Positions 24,354-33,308 of a stretch of 64,000 nt of DNA are shown piece after piece (position 1 is the first letter of the stretch; each line of letters begins with the position of its first letter). Under the pieces are notes generated by a model that was not told where the DNA came from, searched no databases, and saw nothing but the letters and a program-made list of their open reading frames with translations. Origin of the DNA: Candidatus Hadarchaeales archaeon. GTDB taxonomy: Archaea; Hadarchaeota; Hadarchaeia; Hadarchaeales; WYZ-LMO6. Both the position numbers and the translations under genes were made by a program. The stretch is from assembly GCA_038736355.1 (NCBI GenBank), contig JAVYML010000003.1:186001-250000 (forward strand), given 5' to 3'.

Positions 24354-25355
24354 ATGCGCAAAACTCCCTATTTCAAAGAAAAACTCGAGACCATAGAGGT
24401 AAAGAAGAAGAGTCTCTCCCAACTGCTCCAAGAAATGGCCAAAACAGGTTTTCAAGGGAGGAAATTGGGGGAAGCTGCGCTCCTGTGGGAAGAAATGTTG
24501 AAAGAGAAGGACCTGGCCATTTTCTTCGGATATACCGGTTCCATGAGCACCACTGGGATGTGGAAAATCGTATGCTGGCTCATAGAGAAAAGATTCATAG
24601 ATGTTCTCGTTTCCACTGGAGCCAACATTTCCGAAGACCTCCTAGAGGCCATGGGCGGGACCTATTGGAGGGGAACGGATTTGGTAGACGATGCCGACCT
24701 TTTGAAGCATAAAATCGACAGGTTTTATGATGTTTATGTCGACGAATTGGAATACAGAAAAATGGAAGGGTTAATAGCGGAATTCATCGAAACGCTGGAT
24801 GAAAACCACTCTTATTCTTCCAGAGAGTTCTTATGGGAGTTTGGCAAGTGGTTGAACAAAAAGGGAATAAATTGTATCGTTTCAACCGCCTACAGGAAAA
24901 AAGTTCCCATTTTTTGCCCAGCTATAGTGGACAGCGGTTATGGAATAGCATACCTCCAAGCAAAGAAGAAAATTTGCTTGGATCAGGGAAAAGACTTCGT
25001 CGAGCTCCTCGAGATAGGGGAGAAGCTGGGAAGAAGGGGGGTAATCTACATTGGAGGGGGAGTACCCAAGGATTTCGTCCAGCTCCTGGCAGTAGCCATC
25101 GATCTCATGAAGGGGGGAGAAAAACCTTACCCGCACGAGTATGCCATCCAGATTACCACCGATCAACCCGTCTGGGGGGGACTCAGTGGATGCACCCTTA
25201 GGGAGGCCATCAGCTGGGGTAAGATTTCTGCCAAAGGTAAATACGTGACTTGCTACTGTGACGCCACCATAGCCCTTCCACTTCTTTCCCACTACCTGAA
25301 CGAGAGGATAGAAAGCAGGAAGAATTATCCGGACTTCTCTTGGCTCTTGAAGTAG
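24354..25355 (+). CDS. dys: Deoxyhypusine synthase
   Basis: A 333-residue NAD-dependent enzyme that moves the aminobutyl group of spermidine to a lysine of aIF5A. The NAD-binding and active-site blocks are visible: FFGYTGSMSTTGMWK, LVSTGANISEDLLEAMGG and YIGGGVPKDF with the catalytic Lys. ITTDQPVWGGLSGCTLREA near the C-terminus is characteristic. The ATG at 24354 fits the TATA box spacing. Its substrate gene aIF5A is not in the window. Confidence 0.95.
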   Translation: MRKTPYFKEKLETIEVKKKSLSQLLQEMAKTGFQGRKLGEAALLWEEMLKEKDLAIFFGYTGSMSTTGMWKIVCWLIEKRFIDVLVSTGANISEDLLEAMGGTYWRGTDLVDDADLLKHKIDRFYDVYVDELEYRKMEGLIAEFIETLDENHSYSSREFLWEFGKWLNKKGINCIVSTAYRKKVPIFCPAIVDSGYGIAYLQAKKKICLDQGKDFVELLEIGEKLGRRGVIYIGGGVPKDFVQLLAVAIDLMKGGEKPYPHEYAIQITTDQPVWGGLSGCTLREAISWGKISAKGKYVTCYCDATIALPLLSHYLNERIESRKNYPDFSWLLK

Positions 25356-25377
25356 ATTTTTATCTTCCCTTAGGGAA

Positions 25378-28300
25378 ATGAAAAAGATGCCAGAGAGGGA
25401 GGTAAAACTAACGGTAGCCGAAAATTCCCATCAACCAGATGTTGGGAGAGGACTCGCCCGTATCCCGGACCACGTGGCCGAGAGGCTTGGGATAAGCCCG
25501 GGAGATGTGGTGGAAATCCAAGGAACGAAGACCACTGGTGTAATTGCCATGAAAGGTTTTGCAGAAGACAGAGGGCTGGATATCATAAGGATAGACGGTA
25601 TTATCAGGCACAATGCCGGGACTTCCATAGGAGAGAAGGTTCTGGTTAGGAAAGCGGAAGTGAAGGAGGCCAAAAAGGTTACCTTGGCCCCGGCCAGCCC
25701 AGGTATAAGAATTTCCGTTCCTGGGGAGGTGATGAGACGCAACCTGCTCGGAAGGCCCCTCACGAGGGGGGATCTCATCACCACGGCTTCCATGAGGAGA
25801 GGGTTCGGTGAACCCTTCATCGAACAGATTTTCGGTTCTTTCTTGGAGGAGACCCCTCTGGGTTTGGGAGAGATGAGGTTCATCGTGGTCTCCACCATTC
25901 CCCTAGGAATAGTTTTGGTGGTGGATTCCACCGAAATAGAAGTGCTTCCTGAAGCCGTAGCGGTTAAGGAAACCAGAGTACCTGCCGTGACTTATGAGGA
26001 CATCGGTGGTTTGAAGGAAGAATTGAAGAGGGTGAGGGAGATGATCGAACTTCCCCTCAAACATCCTGAGCTTTTCGACAGGCTTGGCATAGAACCTCCC
26101 AAAGGAGTATTGCTCTACGGACCGCCTGGAACCGGAAAAACCCTCATAGCGAAGGCAGTGGCCAACGAATCGGGGGCCAATTTCATTTCCATCAATGGGC
26201 CCGAGGTCATGAGCAAATGGTATGGAGAATCGGAGGCACGTCTGAGGAAAATCTTTGAGGACGCGGAAAAGAATGCTCCCTCCATCGTGTTCATAGACGA
26301 GCTGGACGCCATAGCACCTAAGAGAGAAGAGGTGACGGGAGAAGTGGAGAGAAGGGTAGTGGCCACTCTGTGTACAGCTTTGGATGGTTTGAAGTCGAGG
26401 GGAAGGGTTATCGTAATAGGGGCCACTAACCGTCCCAATGCGCTGGATCCCGCCATAAGAAGGCCGGGAAGATTCGATAGGGAAATCGAGATAGGAGTAC
26501 CGGACAGGGAAGGGAGGAAGGAAATCCTGCAAATACACACCAGGGGCATGCCTCTGGCCAAAGATGTGGATTTGGATCGTCTTGCGGATATTACCCATGG
26601 CTTTGTGGGCGCAGACCTAGAGGCCCTGTGCAAGGAGGCCGCCATGAGTGCCCTCAGGAGGATTCTTCCCAAAATCAACTTGGAGGAAAAGACCATTCCG
26701 CCAGAAATCCTAGAAGAGCTCCAGGTCACCAAAGAGGACTTCGAGAATGCCCTAAAGGTAGTGGAGCCTTCGGCCATGAGGGAAGTGATGTTGGAGGTTC
26801 CCAATGTTCATTGGTCTGACATAGGGGGTTTGGAGGAGGCCAAGAGGGAGCTGAGGGAAGCCGTGGAATGGCCCCTGAAGTATCCAGACGCTTTCAAGAG
26901 GATGGGGATCGAGCCCCCAAAGGGTATCCTGCTTTTCGGCCCTCCAGGGACAGGGAAGACCCTCCTTGCTAGGGCGGTAGCCACGGAGAGTGAGGCCAAC
27001 TTCATTGCAGTGAAGGGACCAGAGCTCCTCTGTATCTCGGGTGAAACCCCCGTTCTAACGAGCTTCTGCGGACTCATGCCCGTGAAGGAACTCTATGAAA
27101 ACCTGATGCCGTTCACTCAGTTGGAGTTCAGGAAAGAGGGGATGGAAAGCAGAAGGCTTACGGTTCCCGTGTATACCTTCGCCTTGGGTGATGGGGGCAA
27201 GATGGTAAAGACCAGGATACAGCGAATTTACAAGCTATATGTAAGGGAGGCCTACAGGCTGAAGTTCTCGAATGGGGTGGAAATGTGTGTTTCCGCCAAC
27301 CAGCCCTTCTTGGTCCTGAGGGGGGATGGAGTAGAGTGGGTCAAAACCTCCTCCCTAAGGACAGGGGAGTATGTGGCTGTGCCGGCACGCACCGGAACCT
27401 TCGATATGGAAATCCCGATAGGACTTCCCAAGAACCGCTATCTCAAGCTCGTTTCCGAAGACGGGGAAGCCTACACGGTGAGGATTTTCAACACGAAGAT
27501 CTCGACGCGCCTGCCTAAGCGGATGACCCCCGAGCTGGCGGAATTCCTGGGCTGGTTCGCGGCGGAGGGCTGCATCTCCAGGGAGGGGGTGACCCTGTGT
27601 GACTCGGACTCAGAAAAGAGGAAGAGGATAGTGGAGCTCTTCCAGCTCTTCGTTTCGAGGGAGAGGATCTCGGAAAGCAAGGACGGGATGAGGATTACCG
27701 TCTCTTCCACCCCCCTGATGCTCTATCTCCAAGACCTGTTTGGGATGTCCCTTTGCAAGAAGTCTCATTCTATTGGGGTTCCTCCGCTGATCTTCAAATC
27801 CTCCCCGAGGGTGATGGCAGGCTTCCTCCGGGGGCTTTACGAGGGAGATGGAAACATGGACGACAAGAAAATCGAGTACGGCACCATGAACAGAAAGCTT
27901 GCGGAGGGAGTATCTTACCTTCTCACGGCCCTGGGTATAAAGCACAGGTTCTGGAGGAGGAAGGACGGGATGTACCTCCTGACGGTCTCCGGGAGGCTGG
28001 AGATGCAAAAGTTCATGCGGGTGGTTTATGGGGAAACCCAGGCAGGGGAAATCAGGCACCTCTACAACGGCAGTCTTCCAGACCTTTCCGGTTTACTCAA
28101 GAGAACCAAGGAGACCCTTCACCTCCGGTACGGTAAGGAACTCCCCGAGGGACTCTTCAAGGGGGTGAGCGGGAGGATAAGGTTGCAGCGCGTGCTCGAG
28201 TACATAGAGGAATACGCCCCAGAGTTCAAGGCATCCACCCTTTACCAGACCCTCAGAATACTGGCTGGGGGAGACCTGAGCTGGGTGAGGGTGGAGGAGA

Positions 28301-29004
28301 AGAAACGTGCGAGCCCCAGGTGGATGTACGACCTAGAGACGGAACACTCCTCCTTCGTAGGTGGGAACCTGCCCATGCTCCTCCACAACTCGAAGTGGGT
28401 GGGAGAATCCGAAAAAGGTGTGAGGGAGGTCTTCAGGAGGGCCAAAACCGCAGCCCCCGCCATCATCTTCTTCGATGAGCTCGATGCCTTGGTACCGAGA
28501 AGGGGGTCGGGCTTCGGTGACGCCCATGTAACGGAGAGGGTGATAAGCCAGCTCTTAACGGAGATGGATGGATTGGAAAAGCTGGAAAATGTGGTGGTAA
28601 TAGGGGCCACCAACCGTCCCGACTTAATAGATCCTGCTCTCCTACGTCCCGGAAGGTTCGATAGGTTGGTTTATGTGCCCCCGCCGGACGAAAAGGCTAG
28701 ATTGGAAATCCTAAAGATTCACACCAGGAAGATGCCTTTGGCCAAGGATGTAGATCTAGAGCAACTGGCCAAGGAAACGGAGGGCTATTCCGGTTCTGAC
28801 CTAGCGGCCCTCTGCAGGGAAGCTGCCATGCTTGCCCTCAGGGAAGATATCAACGCAAAAGAGGTGACCATGAAACACTTCCGTGAAACCATGAAAAAGA
28901 TCAGACCCTCCATACTCCCGGAAATGGAGGAGGCCTATCGCTCCTTCCTCTCCCGCTCCAAGAGCGAGGTGAAGAAGGAGATCACACCCAGAATCTTCTA
29001 TTGA
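25378..29004 (+). CDS. cdc48: CDC48/VCP-type AAA ATPase precursor with intein
   Basis: A 1208-codon precursor; removing the intein leaves about 755 residues, normal for archaeal CDC48. Residues 1-190 form the double-psi-barrel N domain ([15 protein letters not shown]). D1 has Walker A GPPGTGKT at residue 248 and Walker [11 protein letters not shown]2 has Walker A near residue 521 and, after the intein, [10 protein letters not shown] and an Arg-finger region. The protein is a hexameric unfoldase acting with proteasome and other partners; psmA lies at 61388. The second in-frame ATG (25387) fits a TATA-like element at 25357 and may be the true start. The C-terminus ends RIFY. Confidence 0.97.
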   Translation: MKKMPEREVKLTVAENSHQPDVGRGLARIPDHVAERLGISPGDVVEIQGTKTTGVIAMKGFAEDRGLDIIRIDGIIRHNAGTSIGEKVLVRKAEVKEAKKVTLAPASPGIRISVPGEVMRRNLLGRPLTRGDLITTASMRRGFGEPFIEQIFGSFLEETPLGLGEMRFIVVSTIPLGIVLVVDSTEIEVLPEAVAVKETRVPAVTYEDIGGLKEELKRVREMIELPLKHPELFDRLGIEPPKGVLLYGPPGTGKTLIAKAVANESGANFISINGPEVMSKWYGESEARLRKIFEDAEKNAPSIVFIDELDAIAPKREEVTGEVERRVVATLCTALDGLKSRGRVIVIGATNRPNALDPAIRRPGRFDREIEIGVPDREGRKEILQIHTRGMPLAKDVDLDRLADITHGFVGADLEALCKEAAMSALRRILPKINLEEKTIPPEILEELQVTKEDFENALKVVEPSAMREVMLEVPNVHWSDIGGLEEAKRELREAVEWPLKYPDAFKRMGIEPPKGILLFGPPGTGKTLLARAVATESEANFIAVKGPELLCISGETPVLTSFCGLMPVKELYENLMPFTQLEFRKEGMESRRLTVPVYTFALGDGGKMVKTRIQRIYKLYVREAYRLKFSNGVEMCVSANQPFLVLRGDGVEWVKTSSLRTGEYVAVPARTGTFDMEIPIGLPKNRYLKLVSEDGEAYTVRIFNTKISTRLPKRMTPELAEFLGWFAAEGCISREGVTLCDSDSEKRKRIVELFQLFVSRERISESKDGMRITVSSTPLMLYLQDLFGMSLCKKSHSIGVPPLIFKSSPRVMAGFLRGLYEGDGNMDDKKIEYGTMNRKLAEGVSYLLTALGIKHRFWRRKDGMYLLTVSGRLEMQKFMRVVYGETQAGEIRHLYNGSLPDLSGLLKRTKETLHLRYGKELPEGLFKGVSGRIRLQRVLEYIEEYAPEFKASTLYQTLRILAGGDLSWVRVEEKKRASPRWMYDLETEHSSFVGGNLPMLLHNSKWVGESEKGVREVFRRAKTAAPAIIFFDELDALVPRRGSGFGDAHVTERVISQLLTEMDGLEKLENVVVIGATNRPDLIDPALLRPGRFDRLVYVPPPDEKARLEILKIHTRKMPLAKDVDLEQLAKETEGYSGSDLAALCREAAMLALREDINAKEVTMKHFRETMKKIRPSILPEMEEAYRSFLSRSKSEVKKEITPRIFY
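27031..28389 (+). mobile_element. Intein with LAGLIDADG homing endonuclease in CDC48 D2
   Basis: A 453-residue intein (precursor residues 552-1004) splits the D2 pore-loop motif [13 protein letters not shown]. The N-terminal splice block begins [10 protein letters not shown] and the C-terminal block ends MLLHN before Ser1005, so Cys1, the penultimate His, the terminal Asn and Ser+1 are in place. Block F reads [14 protein letters not shown]. The endonuclease has two LAGLIDADG helices, [10 protein letters not shown] (722-731) and [13 protein letters not shown] (813-825), with acidic residues present. Block B reads [10 protein letters not shown]: the usual His is replaced by Gln642. The ATPase cannot be functional without splicing. 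Confidence 0.95.
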
Positions 29005-29009
29005 GGAAG

Positions 29010-29564
29010 ATGAGAACCTTCTTGGCCTTGGAAATAAACGAAGAGGTGCGAGAGAGGTTGGTGAAGTTCCAGCGAAAACTCTTGCAGGGATGGGCCTCTT
29101 TGAAGCTCGTGGAACCGGAGAACCTACACCTAACCCTGAAGTTTCTTGGGGAGGTGGAGGAGGGAAGACTGGGGGAAATAGAGGAAGCGGTGCGTAAGGG
29201 TTGCGCCGGCTCTTCCCCCTTTATCATGGAAGTGAAGGGAACGGGAGTTTTTCCCAATCCTCACTATGTAAGGGTAGTATGGGCGGGGGTGGGGGAGGGT
29301 TGGGAAAAGGTTTCGTCCCTTCAGAGGAATGTGGATAGGGAACTGGGAAGGTTGGGTTTTCCCAGGGAAACCGAGTTCGTTCCCCACCTTACGCTGGCGA
29401 GGGTGAAGAGTGTGAGGGATAGGGAAAGGTTCCTGAAGGTGGTGGAGGAAGGGAGAGGGGAGGAGTTCGGAAAAACGGAGGTAAGGGAAGTACATTTGAA
29501 GAAGAGCCTGCTGACCCCCAAAGGCCCCATTTATGAGGACCTTAGGGTTTTGCCCCTGAAGTAG
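29010..29564 (+). CDS. thpR: RNA 2',3'-cyclic phosphodiesterase (ThpR/LigT family)
   Basis: A 184-residue 2H phosphoesterase with both His motifs, HLTLKFLG and HLTLARVK. Members open 2',3'-cyclic phosphates and can ligate tRNA halves in vitro. The natural role in archaea is uncertain. The ATG at 29010 gives the standard N-terminus MRTFLALEI; an upstream TTG overlaps the cdc48 stop. It is probably read through from cdc48. Confidence 0.93.
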   Translation: MRTFLALEINEEVRERLVKFQRKLLQGWASLKLVEPENLHLTLKFLGEVEEGRLGEIEEAVRKGCAGSSPFIMEVKGTGVFPNPHYVRVVWAGVGEGWEKVSSLQRNVDRELGRLGFPRETEFVPHLTLARVKSVRDRERFLKVVEEGRGEEFGKTEVREVHLKKSLLTPKGPIYEDLRVLPLK

Positions 29565-29572
29565 TTTTTGAA

Positions 29573-29650
29573 TGGTGGGCCCGCTGGGATTTGAACCCAG
29601 GACCTCCCGGTTATCAGCCGAGCGCTCTAACCATGCTAAGCTACGGGCCC
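29573..29650 (-). tRNA. tRNA-Ile (GAT), 3' CCA encoded
   Basis: A complete cloverleaf on the minus strand. The acceptor stem GGGCCCG pairs with CGGGCCC, with a D arm near GCTTAGCATGGTTAGAGC and an anticodon loop CTGATAA with anticodon GAT (29613-29615). The T arm is CTGGGTTCAAATCCCAG, discriminator A, then CCA at 29573-29575. No intron is seen. It lies between the ThpR and ribokinase genes. Confidence 0.95.
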
Positions 29651-29681
29651 CATCTTTCCTCTTCTTTTTCCCTTAAATTTT

Positions 29682-30587
29682 TCACCCAAGGATTCTCCTG
29701 AAGAGGTTTTCCACTTCCTCACGTGAGGGCATGGCTTCTTGAGCTCCCACCCTAGTGGTGGCCAAGGCACCTGCACAGTTGGCCCAAAGAACGGCCTCTT
29801 CCAGAGGTCTTTGGGAAGCCAGTGCCACCGCCAAGGCCCCGCAAAAAGCATCCCCAGCCCCAGTTGTATCCTTCACCGCCACCCTCACTCCCCTTATCCT
29901 CTTCCCCACCCTTTCCGTCTTCACATAAGCCCCCTTACTTCCCAGGGTGATAACAACCGTCTTTGGACCCTTTCTCAGGAGTCTCTCCGCTACTCCTTCT
30001 ATACCTCCCTCCCCCACCGCCTGGCAGGCCTCTCTCTCGTTGGCCACGAGGACCCAAGTCCTCCATGCGGCTGGAGAAAGGGGCTTGAAAGGAGCGAGGT
30101 TCAGCATCGTTTTTGTTCCTTCCTCCTTTGCCATCTTCAAAGCCGCTTCTACCGTCCGTGAGGGAAGCTCGAGCTGGGTAAGGAGCAAATCTGCTCCCCT
30201 CACCACTCCCCTCGCCCTTTCCACATCCTCCTCACTACACTTTTCATCCGCCCCGGAATACACTCCTATCAAATTCTCGCCTTCCTCATCCACGAAGATG
30301 AAAGCCTTTCCCGAGGGTGTTTCGTCCCATCTCAGATAAGAAGTGTTTATTCCCTCCCTTTTCAGCGCCTCCACCATTTTTCTTCCATACTCATCCTTTC
30401 CCACCCTCCCCACCATCCAAACCTTTGCTCCCAGTCTGGCGGCGGCCACGGCCTGATTCGCCCCCTTTCCCCCCATTCCCACCCTGAGTTCCTTTCCCAA
30501 CACCGTCTCCCCCCTCTCGGGCAACCTTTTCGTCTTTAGTAGAAAATCCACGTGGAGACTTCCAACCACCACTATCTTGGGGATCAT
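29682..30587 (-). CDS. PfkB-family ribokinase-like sugar kinase
   Basis: A 301-residue kinase with family signatures GMGGKGANQAVAAARLGA and DTTGAGDAFCGALAVAL, including the catalytic Asp. The overall pattern is closest to ribokinase, which makes ribose 5-phosphate. The ATG at 30587 overlaps the nucleoside hydrolase stop by ATGA, so the upstream extension to 30644 is rejected. Pairing with the hydrolase supports ribose from nucleosides as substrate. A nucleoside kinase role remains possible. Confidence 0.88.
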   Translation of the reverse strand: MIPKIVVVGSLHVDFLLKTKRLPERGETVLGKELRVGMGGKGANQAVAAARLGAKVWMVGRVGKDEYGRKMVEALKREGINTSYLRWDETPSGKAFIFVDEEGENLIGVYSGADEKCSEEDVERARGVVRGADLLLTQLELPSRTVEAALKMAKEEGTKTMLNLAPFKPLSPAAWRTWVLVANEREACQAVGEGGIEGVAERLLRKGPKTVVITLGSKGAYVKTERVGKRIRGVRVAVKDTTGAGDAFCGALAVALASQRPLEEAVLWANCAGALATTRVGAQEAMPSREEVENLFRRILG

Positions 30588-31525
30588 TCCAACAACCTCT
30601 CCAGGAAAAACCTGAGAAAACCCTCCCCATCCACACCCTCGCAAATCCTTATTTCCCTACCTTTCCATTCCTCGCCGGGCAGGATGAAAGGTCTCCTATC
30701 CACCACTACTTGTCCCCTCGTGAGTTCCCCTTTGGTCTCCACCCTCACATGATATCTACCGATTTTGAAGAGTTCAGGTTTCAAAAGGGAAACCAGGGCC
30801 ATGGGGTCATGGAGGGCCACCTTTCCAAACCTTTCCAAAAGGGGTTTCACGAGCTCAGCCGCCAATCTTGCCTCTTTCGTCCTGCCTTTCCTTAATTCTT
30901 CGTATTCTTCTTTCGAGAGCATGGCGGTAGGATCCATGGTTACATCCAGTCCCACCGCGAGCAAAGGTAGACCTGAATCCACGACCATCTCGGCCGCCTC
31001 CGGATCCACGTAAAAGTTATACTCAGCCACGGGGGTGATGTTCCCATGTCCATAAGGGGTGAGACCATACGCTCCCCCCATCACTATCACTCCTTCCACC
31101 TTTCCCATCGTCTCCGGATAATCCCTCAGAGCGGAGGCAAGGTTGGTAAGGGGACCTGTGCACACGAACACGATCCTACCGCCGCTCCTCTCAACCTCTT
31201 CCACCATCACCTCCACAGCATGTTTGGTCAAAGGATGGAGCTTAGGTTCGGGGAGAAAAAGACCACCCAATCCATCCTCTCCATGTATGTGTTTGGCCGT
31301 ACAGAGCTCCCTGAAAAGGGGTTTGGAACATCCCATGGCTACCGGGGGGGTCTTCAAACCCAAGAATTCTAAGACCTTCAGGGCATTTTTAGCGGTCTTC
31401 TCCACCTCCACATTCCCCGCCACCGTGGTAATGGCCCTGATCTCCAATTCAGGAGAACGCAGGGCCAAGAGGAGGGCGAGGGCATCATCTATCCCCGGAT
31501 CCATGTCCAAAAGGACCCTTCTCAC
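30584..31525 (-). CDS. Inosine-uridine-type nucleoside hydrolase
   Basis: A 313-residue Ca-dependent N-ribohydrolase with the metal-binding cluster DMDPGIDDALALLLAL and a second substrate block GAYGLTPYGHGNITPVAEYN. The family splits nucleosides to free base and ribose. It is coupled by four bases to the ribokinase, forming a salvage pair. Base specificity cannot be read from sequence. It follows the small 59-residue gene by nine bases. Confidence 0.9.
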   Translation of the reverse strand: MRRVLLDMDPGIDDALALLLALRSPELEIRAITTVAGNVEVEKTAKNALKVLEFLGLKTPPVAMGCSKPLFRELCTAKHIHGEDGLGGLFLPEPKLHPLTKHAVEVMVEEVERSGGRIVFVCTGPLTNLASALRDYPETMGKVEGVIVMGGAYGLTPYGHGNITPVAEYNFYVDPEAAEMVVDSGLPLLAVGLDVTMDPTAMLSKEEYEELRKGRTKEARLAAELVKPLLERFGKVALHDPMALVSLLKPELFKIGRYHVRVETKGELTRGQVVVDRRPFILPGEEWKGREIRICEGVDGEGFLRFFLERLLE

Positions 31526-31534
31526 TCCTATCCC

Positions 31535-31714
31535 CTACTTCTTGCCGCAATACCTGAGGAACTCTTCCCAAATTTCCTTTCTCTTTTCTTCCCCCAGCTG
31601 CTCGTAATCTTCTATCGTTAATCCGTACTTCTCCCTCAGAAACCTGGAGAATCTCACCCCCTGAAGAACTTGGTAGATGAGATGGCTCCTGTAACTCTCA
31701 GGTATGCCTGCCAC
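31535..31714 (-). CDS. Small helical protein, unknown
   Basis: A 59-residue, charged protein including SRFLREKYGLTIEDYEQLGE, with no membrane segment or cysteine motif. The GTG at 31714 is preceded by GGAGGGG with six-base spacing. A longer frame to 31804 would overlap the DUF1616-like gene further and lacks a ribosome-binding motif. I recognise no family. It overlaps the upstream membrane gene by 17 bases. Confidence 0.45.
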   Translation of the reverse strand: MAGIPESYRSHLIYQVLQGVRFSRFLREKYGLTIEDYEQLGEEKRKEIWEEFLRYCGKK

Positions 31715-32060
31715 TCGCTTCCCCTCCTTTGGATCCTTCTCCTTGCGCGGGAACTTTCTTTTTGATCCAAAAGAACCTAAAGGATGAAAAGGGATAGGCA
31801 CCACGCACCCATGCTACCAAGCTCAAGCCCAGACATAGAAGGAGGGAAGAAAGGAGAAAAGGAGAGAGGGAGAGGAGGTCCACCCTAGCTAAGAAAAAAC
31901 CTATGTATAGCTGGAGGAGGATACCCAGCCCAAAGCTCACCATCAGCCTAGAGGAGAGCTCCAACTGGTCTTTTTTGGGATAAACCACTAGACTCAATAG
32001 AAAGCCTGGAAGGAACAGGATCATAAAGCCAAACAGGCCGTAGAGGATGGCTCCTATCAC
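31698..32060 (-). CDS. DUF1616-like membrane protein
   Basis: A 120-residue protein with three hydrophobic segments. The opening pattern LFGFMILFLPGFLLSLVVYP followed by KKDQLELSSRLMVSFGLG resembles DUF1616-type archaeal membrane proteins. The GTG at 32060 is preceded by GGAGG-type sequence; an extension to 32216 would run antisense into the reductase gene. Short for the family, and its C-terminal tail is basic. Function unknown. Confidence 0.5.
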   Translation of the reverse strand: MIGAILYGLFGFMILFLPGFLLSLVVYPKKDQLELSSRLMVSFGLGILLQLYIGFFLARVDLLSLSPFLLSSLLLCLGLSLVAWVRGAYPFSSFRFFWIKKKVPAQGEGSKGGEASGRHT

Positions 32061-32114
32061 ATCCTTCCTCCCTCCGAGTTCCTTCTTAAGGTTTGGGGTT
32101 GAAAAAACGATGAG

Positions 32115-33308
32115 ATGAGGAAGGATTTGGTGGTGGTGGGTGGTGGACCCTCGGGCTGTTTTCTGGCCCAGAGAGTGGCCCAAAGGGGTTTCGAGGTACT
32201 TTTGGTAGAGGAACACCCGCAGATAGGGAAGCCAGTCTCCTGTGCTGGGGTGGTAGGGGTGAAGGGGATGAAGGAAGTGGGGGTGAAAGCTGAGAAATTT
32301 GCACTCAACAAGGTTAGGAGGGGGTTGGTCTTCTCCCCCTCTGGAGAGGTCTTGGAGCTAGAGAGGGGAAGGACAGAGGCCCTCGTACTAGATCGGGAAG
32401 CCTTCGACAAACATTTGGCGGAGCTAGCCGTTGAGGAGGGGGTGGAGCTCCGGCTCCAAACGAGGTGTGTGGAGGTAAGAAACACGAAGAGACCTACCAC
32501 CCTCCTAACGGGAAAGGGGGAGGGGGAAATCAAGACGAGAATGTTGGTAGGGGCCGACGGACCCACTTCGCTCGTGGCAAGGAAGAGCGGAATGATGGGA
32601 AGGAGGAGGTTCATCAGGTGCGTACAGGCTGAAGTGAAAACAGAGGTGGAACCCGATACGGTAGAGGTCTATCTGGGAAGCTCCAGCATAGGGCTTTTCG
32701 GATGGGTAGTCCCAGCGGGAGAAGTGGCTAGGATAGGGATAGGGACCCTCAAGGGGGATCCGGGGGAAGGTCTACGTTCCCTCCTCAAGTTCCTCTCCCC
32801 GCGCCTTAGAGGGGAACCAAAAAAGCTCTCCTTCGGTCTCATTCCCTATGACCCTCCCAGACACTTAGTTAAGGGCTCGGTCCTTTTGGTGGGTGACGCC
32901 GCCTGTCAAGTCAAACCCCTCACTGGGGGAGGAATCTATTTGGGGCTTTCCTGTGCCCTAAAGGCCTCGGAAGCTCTCTTCCATTCCTTAGAAAGGGAAG
33001 ACCCAACTTTCTTGAAACTTTACCCCAAGGAGGTGAAAAGAACCTTTGGAAGGGAACTCATGCTGGGTAGAAAGCTGAGGGAATTCATGTCTGTCCTCTC
33101 GGATGAGGAACTGGATGCCTTGGTCAAATGCCTCAACGAACCCAAGCTCAGGGAAGAAATTCTCAAAAAAGCCGATTTCGATCACCACTCCAGTCTCTTG
33201 GAGGTTATCTTTTCCAATCTTCCCCGTCTACTAACTTCCCTCGGGCCCAGGGCATTGACGAGAATGGCCCTTAAGGGGATGGTCGGACTCGACCTGAGAG
33301 GAATTTGA
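32115..33308 (+). CDS. Geranylgeranyl reductase family flavoprotein
   Basis: A 397-residue FAD enzyme. The dinucleotide fold DLVVVGGGPSGCFLAQRVAQ opens the protein, followed by KPVSCAGVVG, LVGADGPTSLVAR and LLVGDAACQVKPLTGGGIYLGL. All of these are hallmarks of geranylgeranyl reductases that saturate isoprenoid chains of archaeal lipids or quinones. It converges on argF, and the two coding regions overlap by 38 bases at their 3' ends. Exact substrate cannot be told from sequence. Confidence 0.88.
   Translation: MRKDLVVVGGGPSGCFLAQRVAQRGFEVLLVEEHPQIGKPVSCAGVVGVKGMKEVGVKAEKFALNKVRRGLVFSPSGEVLELERGRTEALVLDREAFDKHLAELAVEEGVELRLQTRCVEVRNTKRPTTLLTGKGEGEIKTRMLVGADGPTSLVARKSGMMGRRRFIRCVQAEVKTEVEPDTVEVYLGSSSIGLFGWVVPAGEVARIGIGTLKGDPGEGLRSLLKFLSPRLRGEPKKLSFGLIPYDPPRHLVKGSVLLVGDAACQVKPLTGGGIYLGLSCALKASEALFHSLEREDPTFLKLYPKEVKRTFGRELMLGRKLREFMSVLSDEELDALVKCLNEPKLREEILKKADFDHHSSLLEVIFSNLPRLLTSLGPRALTRMALKGMVGLDLRGI

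Noticed and set aside
24240-24455. Longer nuclease reading frame
   Set aside because: It would place the signal peptide 72 residues inside the protein and overlap the deoxyhypusine synthase promoter and 5' end.
25903-26804. Long reverse-strand reading frames inside cdc48 and other large genes
   Set aside because: They mirror conserved coding sequence, lack start signals and show no recognisable protein pattern.
27780-28350. Foreign composition of the intein
   Set aside because: The intein looks slightly richer in G and C than its flanks, but I could not compute it and the difference may be within normal variation.
32061-32216. Longer DUF1616-like frame
   Set aside because: It lies antisense to the geranylgeranyl reductase N-terminus and has no ribosome-binding motif; GTG 32060 has one.
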